This document shows, piece by piece, positions 60,327-64,000 of a DNA stretch of 64,000 nt. The notes under the pieces are model-generated. The model ran no database searches. It saw only the letters and a list, made by a program, of their open reading frames with translations, and was not told the origin of the DNA. The DNA comes from Oceanococcus atlanticus (GTDB lineage Bacteria; Pseudomonadota; Gammaproteobacteria; Nevskiales; Oceanococcaceae), in contig NZ_AQQV01000001.1 of the NCBI RefSeq assembly GCF_002088235.1, positions 1,426,001 through 1,490,000 on the forward strand, in the 5' to 3' direction. The number at the start of each line of letters is the position of its first letter. Position 1 is the stretch's first letter. Made by a program: the position numbers and the translations under genes.

Positions 60327-60375
60327 TTTGAAGCTTCCGTGAAGCCTCGCGCAATCGCGCATAATCACCCGGATC

Positions 60376-60795
60376 ATGACACACGAAGACCACATCAAAG
60401 CCTTTCTGGCGCGCGACTTTCCGCAGTTCAACGGTGAAGTGCTCAATGCCGGCCCGAGCCTGTCGCGCATCCGTATCGACATCGGTGATGCTCACCTGCG
60501 CCCCGGTGGGACGGTGTCCGGACCCACCCTGATGGCCGCTGCCGACGCGGCGCTGTATGTCGCGGTGCTAGCTGCCGTGGGCATTATCCCGCTGGCTGTC
60601 ACCACCAATCTGAACATCAACTTCCTGCGCAAGCCGGCTGCCGATTGTGCGGTCATCGCCGAGGCGCGTCCGCTCAAGGTTGGCAAGAGCCTGTTTTACG
60701 GCGAGGTCTCGCTGTATTCCGAGGGTTTCGAGCAGCCGGTGGCCCATGCCACCGGAACGTACTCGATTCCGCCGCGGTCGGATACCGGCAGCTAG
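60376..60795 (+). CDS. PaaI-family hotdog-fold thioesterase
   Basis: 139-residue hotdog-fold protein, probably hydrolysing an acyl-CoA or aryl-CoA thioester. The segment [20 protein letters not shown] (about residues 38-57) is the central helix with the PaaI-like GGxxxGxxxxxxADxA pattern. [20 protein letters not shown] is the second hallmark. The catalytic acidic residue is probably the Asp in AAADAAL. It diverges from the desaturase. Its stop shares CTAG with the stop of convergent prfC. Confidence 0.88.
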   Translation: MTHEDHIKAFLARDFPQFNGEVLNAGPSLSRIRIDIGDAHLRPGGTVSGPTLMAAADAALYVAVLAAVGIIPLAVTTNLNINFLRKPAADCAVIAEARPLKVGKSLFYGEVSLYSEGFEQPVAHATGTYSIPPRSDTGS

Positions 60796-62375
60796 CCGTG
60801 TTCGCGGGTCGCCTCGAACCGCACGTCGGGATGGCGATCGATGGCCATATCCAGATTGACCCGGCTGCTTGAGAGGTAGACCAGCGCGCCGGAGTGGTCT
60901 TCGGCGAGCTTTTCCTGCTGCTTGTCCTTGAACTGACGCAAGGCTTTGTCGTCCTTGGCATAGCACCAGCGGGCGGTGTGGATCTGCGCATTCTCGAACA
61001 CGCAATCAACCCGATATTCATCCTTCAGGCGGTTCTGCACCACGTCGAACTGCAGCACACCCACGGCGCCCAGGATCACATCGTTGCCCATCAGCGGCCG
61101 AAACACCTGGGTGGCGCCCTCCTCGCACAGCTGATCCAGACCCTTGTTCAAAGCTTTGGCCTTGAGCGGGTCCTTGAGCACCACACGACGGAACAGTTCC
61201 GGGGCAAAGTTGGGTACCCCGGAGAAGCGCAGGTTCTCGCCTTCGGAGAAGCTGTCACCGATGGCGATGGTGCCGTGGTTGTGCAGACCGATGATGTCAC
61301 CGGGGTAGGCGGTTTCCGCGGCATCGCGTTCGGAGGCGAGGAAGGTCACGGCATCGGAAATGCGCACCGATTTGCCCTGCCGCACGCTGTACAGCTGCAT
61401 GCCCTTCTTGTACTGCCCGGAGCACACCCGCATGAAGGCGATGCGGTCACGGTGATTCGGATCCATATTGGCCTGGATCTTAAAGACAAAGCCGGTCAGC
61501 TTGGGGTCATCGCAGGGCACTGGGCGGGTGTCGGCTTCGCGCGGCTGCGGCTCCGGCGCCCATTCCACAAAGCCATTGAGCAGTTCGCGAACGCCGAAAT
61601 TGCTGATCGCGGAGCCGAAGAACACCGGGGTCAGGCGGCCGGCGCGGTATTCCTCCAGATCAAACGGGGTGCCGGCTTCCTTGATCAGTTCAACTTCATC
61701 CATGAAGGTGGCGTAGGGTTCGCCCAGCTTGGCTTCGATGCCATCGGCGTGCAGCCCCTCAACCGTTTCGATCTCGGAAATCTTGTCGCCCTTGCCGCTG
61801 TACAGGTAATAGCGATCTTCAAGCAGGTGGTAGACGCCCTTGAAGGCGCGCCCGATGCCGATCGGCCAGGTGATGGGCGCGCAGCGGATGTTGAGCACCT
61901 CCTCGATTTCATCGAGCAGGGCCATCGGTTCCTGACCTTCGCGGTCGAGCTTGTTGACGAAGCTGACAATCGGCGTGGTGCGCAGGCGACACACTTCCAT
62001 CAGCTTGATGGTGCGGGTTTCCACGCCCTTGGCGGCGTCGATCACCATCAGCGCGGAGTCCACTGCGGTCAGCGTGCGGTAGGTGTCCTCGGAGAAGTCC
62101 TCGTGGCCCGGGGTGTCGAGCAGGTTGACGATGCGCTCCTTGTAGGGGAACTGCATCACCGAGGTGGTGACCGAAATCCCGCGCTCCTGCTCCATCTTCA
62201 TCCAGTCCGAGGTGGCGTGGCGGGCCGCTTTGCGCCCTTTCACCGTGCCGGCAAGCTGGATGGCACCGCCGAACAGCAAGAGCTTTTCGGTCAGGGTGGT
62301 TTTCCCCGCATCGGGGTGGGAAATGATGGCGAAGGTGCGACGTTTGGCCGCTTCTTGCGCGATGTTGGCCGGCAT
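60792..62375 (-). CDS. prfC: Peptide chain release factor 3
   Basis: 527-residue GTPase that removes RF1 and RF2 from the ribosome after termination (E. coli RF3 has 529). The start is ATG 62375 ([20 protein letters not shown]); a TTG four codons upstream is also in frame. G motifs are [20 protein letters not shown] (G1), [20 protein letters not shown] (G3) and [10 protein letters not shown] (G4). The RF3 segment [19 protein letters not shown] separates it from EF-G. Confidence 0.97.
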   Translation of the reverse strand: MPANIAQEAAKRRTFAIISHPDAGKTTLTEKLLLFGGAIQLAGTVKGRKAARHATSDWMKMEQERGISVTTSVMQFPYKERIVNLLDTPGHEDFSEDTYRTLTAVDSALMVIDAAKGVETRTIKLMEVCRLRTTPIVSFVNKLDREGQEPMALLDEIEEVLNIRCAPITWPIGIGRAFKGVYHLLEDRYYLYSGKGDKISEIETVEGLHADGIEAKLGEPYATFMDEVELIKEAGTPFDLEEYRAGRLTPVFFGSAISNFGVRELLNGFVEWAPEPQPREADTRPVPCDDPKLTGFVFKIQANMDPNHRDRIAFMRVCSGQYKKGMQLYSVRQGKSVRISDAVTFLASERDAAETAYPGDIIGLHNHGTIAIGDSFSEGENLRFSGVPNFAPELFRRVVLKDPLKAKALNKGLDQLCEEGATQVFRPLMGNDVILGAVGVLQFDVVQNRLKDEYRVDCVFENAQIHTARWCYAKDDKALRQFKDKQQEKLAEDHSGALVYLSSSRVNLDMAIDRHPDVRFEATREHG

Positions 62376-62448
62376 GAGTCTAGGCAACGAGGAAAACCGC
62401 CCATTCTACGTGAGTTGGTGCGGCGCCGAACGAGCCGGGCATTCGGCG

Positions 62449-63078
62449 CTACAACGCACGCCAGGCTTGTATCAGCAAAACGCTGCCGATGCCGAGCAGC
62501 AGCGCGGCACCCAGCCGATTCATCGTGCGCTGGAACCCGCGGCTTTCGATCAAGCCACTGGCGCGCCCCGCCAGCCACGCATAGCTCAGCTTGACGCTGC
62601 AAATGGCCAGGGTGGCGGCGAGCAAGATCAGCAACACATCGCGGCTGCCCAGCTGCGACAGGTCGGTGAATGCGGGCAGCAGAGCCATATAGAAGAGCAC
62701 CGCTTTTGGGTCGGCCAGGGTCATCAGAAACCCGCTCAGGATGCTGGACGCGCCGCGGGCGGGTGTTCTGTCCGTGGTCGCCGGGTGCGCCGTGGGCTCG
62801 GCGCGCAAGCTGACCAGACCGAGCCCGACCAGAAACAGGCCGCCGAGCAGCTTGAGCCAGGTGGTCAGGCCCTGAATCCACCCGTCCAGGGCCGCGACTG
62901 AGGTGATCGCGACCATAATCAATAGCGCATCGGCGATGACGATCCCCGCGACCATCCACACGGCCTGTCGAAAGCCGGCCGATACCGCGCGTGCCACAAC
63001 CGCGAGGTCGCTGGGGCCTGGGACCACCGCAAGCACAAACAATGCGCTGAACAATGCGATGGTGGTGTCCGCGTTCAT
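62449..63078 (-). CDS. LysE/RhtB-family amino acid exporter
   Basis: 209-residue inner-membrane protein with about six transmembrane helices. The N-terminal signature ALFVLAVVPGPSDLAVVARA is the family PGPx motif. The conserved mid-protein segment is ILSGFLMTLADPKAVLFYMA. Members export homoserine, threonine, lysine or related compounds; the substrate cannot be inferred. The same-strand neighbour prfC follows after about 70 bases. Confidence 0.92.
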   Translation of the reverse strand: MNADTTIALFSALFVLAVVPGPSDLAVVARAVSAGFRQAVWMVAGIVIADALLIMVAITSVAALDGWIQGLTTWLKLLGGLFLVGLGLVSLRAEPTAHPATTDRTPARGASSILSGFLMTLADPKAVLFYMALLPAFTDLSQLGSRDVLLILLAATLAICSVKLSYAWLAGRASGLIESRGFQRTMNRLGAALLLGIGSVLLIQAWRAL

Positions 63079-63136
63079 GTGCGCTCAGTCGGTCAAAGGA
63101 GCTGGCTCAACACCGCATGGCTTGCGCCAGTGCGGA

Positions 63137-63688
63137 TTACAGCTTCAGCACCATGTGGATGTCATCGACGCAAACCCGGCCAAAGCGAAACTGATCGGGG
63201 GTGGTGCCGATGGTCTGGAATCCCATGCGCTGATAAAGCGCGATCGCCGGGCGGTTGTTGCCAAAAACCCACAATTCGACCCACTCCAGGCCGACTTGCT
63301 GACGGGCGAAGTCGAGCGCTTGCTGCATCAGTCGGCGCCCGACGCCGGCGCCCCGGTGGCTGGCCTCGATACCGATGCCCAGCGTGCAGCGGTGGCGGGC
63401 GGTGCGCAGACGATCGCCACGCAGATCGAGGTGACCGACGATGCGCCCGTCGGGCGCCTGGGCCACGAACCAGCGCTGCCAGCCGGGCTCATCCAGAGGC
63501 TGCTCCAGTGCCGCTAAGTCGGCGCCGCGCGGCCCTTGGTCGCTGTCCGCAAGATAGGGCATGAAGTGGATGCCATCACGGCCGGACTCGGCCTTGTGGC
63601 GGGCAAAGTGCGCGCTCAGAGCCGCCTGGTCGTGCAGGCTCATGGCGCGCACGGTGCAGGTCGCTGTCACCCCTTGGCGTTCAGCCAT
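63137..63688 (-). CDS. GNAT-family N-acetyltransferase
   Basis: 183-residue acetyl-CoA-dependent acetyltransferase. The acetyl-CoA-binding motif A is [20 protein letters not shown] (RxxGxG), followed by [20 protein letters not shown] and [17 protein letters not shown], all typical of small-molecule or protein GNATs. The start is uncertain: ATG 63688 overlaps ttcA by 22 bases, while GTG 63670 would give the GTGA junction used elsewhere in this region. The substrate is unknown. Confidence 0.9.
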   Translation of the reverse strand: MAERQGVTATCTVRAMSLHDQAALSAHFARHKAESGRDGIHFMPYLADSDQGPRGADLAALEQPLDEPGWQRWFVAQAPDGRIVGHLDLRGDRLRTARHRCTLGIGIEASHRGAGVGRRLMQQALDFARQQVGLEWVELWVFGNNRPAIALYQRMGFQTIGTTPDQFRFGRVCVDDIHMVLKL

Positions 63689-64000
63689 GTCACCGCTTGC
63701 TCGCGCGCTTCGGCGTGGGCCGGTTGTGTGCTGAGGTTCGCAAAATCAAACAGTTGCGTATCCGCCAGCTGTGAGGGCGCGACGTTCTGCAGGGCTTTGA
63801 AAATCTGCTGGGTGCGCCCAGGATGGTTGCGTTCCCATTCGTCCATCATGCGCCGGACCTGAACCCGCTGCAGATTGTCCTGCGAGCCGCACAGATTGCA
63901 CGGAATGATCGGGTACTCGTGGATGGCGGCGTAATGCGCGATATCGCTTTCGCGGGTGTAGGCCAGCGGCCGGATCACCACGTTGCGTGCGTCGTTGGAG
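63667..64000 (-). CDS. ttcA: tRNA 2-thiocytidine biosynthesis protein TtcA, 3' end only
   Basis: C-terminal 110 residues of TtcA, which thiolates cytidine 32 of certain tRNAs using an iron-sulfur cluster. The frame is open to the window edge. Recognisable are [20 protein letters not shown], the second cysteine pair [17 protein letters not shown], and [19 protein letters not shown] with [11 protein letters not shown]. The P-loop (PP-loop) domain and first cysteine pair lie beyond the window. It overlaps the GNAT gene. Confidence 0.93.
   Translation of the reverse strand, partial: SNDARNVVIRPLAYTRESDIAHYAAIHEYPIIPCNLCGSQDNLQRVQVRRMMDEWERNHPGRTQQIFKALQNVAPSQLADTQLFDFANLSTQPAHAEAREQAVTWLNAKG

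Noticed and set aside
60894-62594. 566-codon plus-strand open frame opposite prfC
   Set aside because: Opposite a complete RF3 gene; the translation is Gly/His/Val-rich without domain features.

Overview
The window is a GC-rich (about 60% by eye), almost fully coding stretch of a gammaproteobacterial chromosome around the replication origin. The core order rpmH-rnpA-yidD-yidC-mnmE (minus strand) diverging from dnaA-dnaN-recF-gyrB (plus strand), nearby glyQS, and a cytochrome c4/dsbA/engB/polA neighbourhood all match gammaproteobacteria such as Pseudomonas. The heavy load of acyl-CoA genes (paired acyl-CoA dehydrogenases, FabG4-type reductase, ACBP, ETF/ETF-QO, desaturase) and a DUF1329 protein recall lipid- or hydrocarbon-using Nevskiales-like lineages. 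That placement is inference. No gene-free gap exceeds 300 bases. I see no tRNA, rRNA, CRISPR, phage or intact insertion sequence.

Layout. 1-2.8 kb: glyQ (5' end missing) and glyS. 2.9-9.0 kb: nitroreductase/enoyl-CoA hydratase pair, a ComEA-like protein, two overlapping acyl-CoA dehydrogenases and a FabG4-type reductase. 9.0-12.4 kb: a bacterial voltage-gated sodium channel, then ahpF and ahpC. 12.5-20.0 kb: DUF1643 protein, ACBP with an alpha/beta hydrolase, sbcB, polyphosphate:AMP phosphotransferase, and a four-gene chain (FAH-family hydrolase, cold-shock-like protein, moaB, pyk) in which every junction is a 4-base ATGA overlap. 20-23.6 kb: the electron-transfer-flavoprotein genes etfD-etfB-etfA behind a palindromic operator candidate; they would take electrons from the acyl-CoA dehydrogenases. 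23.7-26.7 kb: djlA, then a TPR protein and an L,D-transpeptidase that share a C-terminal domain type. 26.7-34 kb: an inverted-repeat element, then a pyruvate dehydrogenase run aceE-aceF-DUF1329-lpdA on the minus strand. 34.2-44.3 kb: origin region with a candidate oriC between dnaA and dnaN and three parS-like sites. 44.3-56 kb: a long minus-strand run cytochrome c4-dsbA-M14 peptidase-tamA-tamB-lptM-lysA-polA, ending in a chain of hairpins that may be a small RNA. 56-64 kb: engB-MATE exporter-diguanylate cyclase, desaturase, thioesterase, prfC, LysE-type exporter, GNAT acetyltransferase and the 3' end of ttcA.

Most of this is housekeeping. The less ordinary items are the hairpin chain after polA, the parS sites (one against the gyrB promoter), the DUF1329 gene inside the pyruvate dehydrogenase run, the degenerate acyl-CoA dehydrogenase partner, the sodium channel beside ahpFC, the TPR/L,D-transpeptidase pair, and the 107-bp inverted-repeat element.
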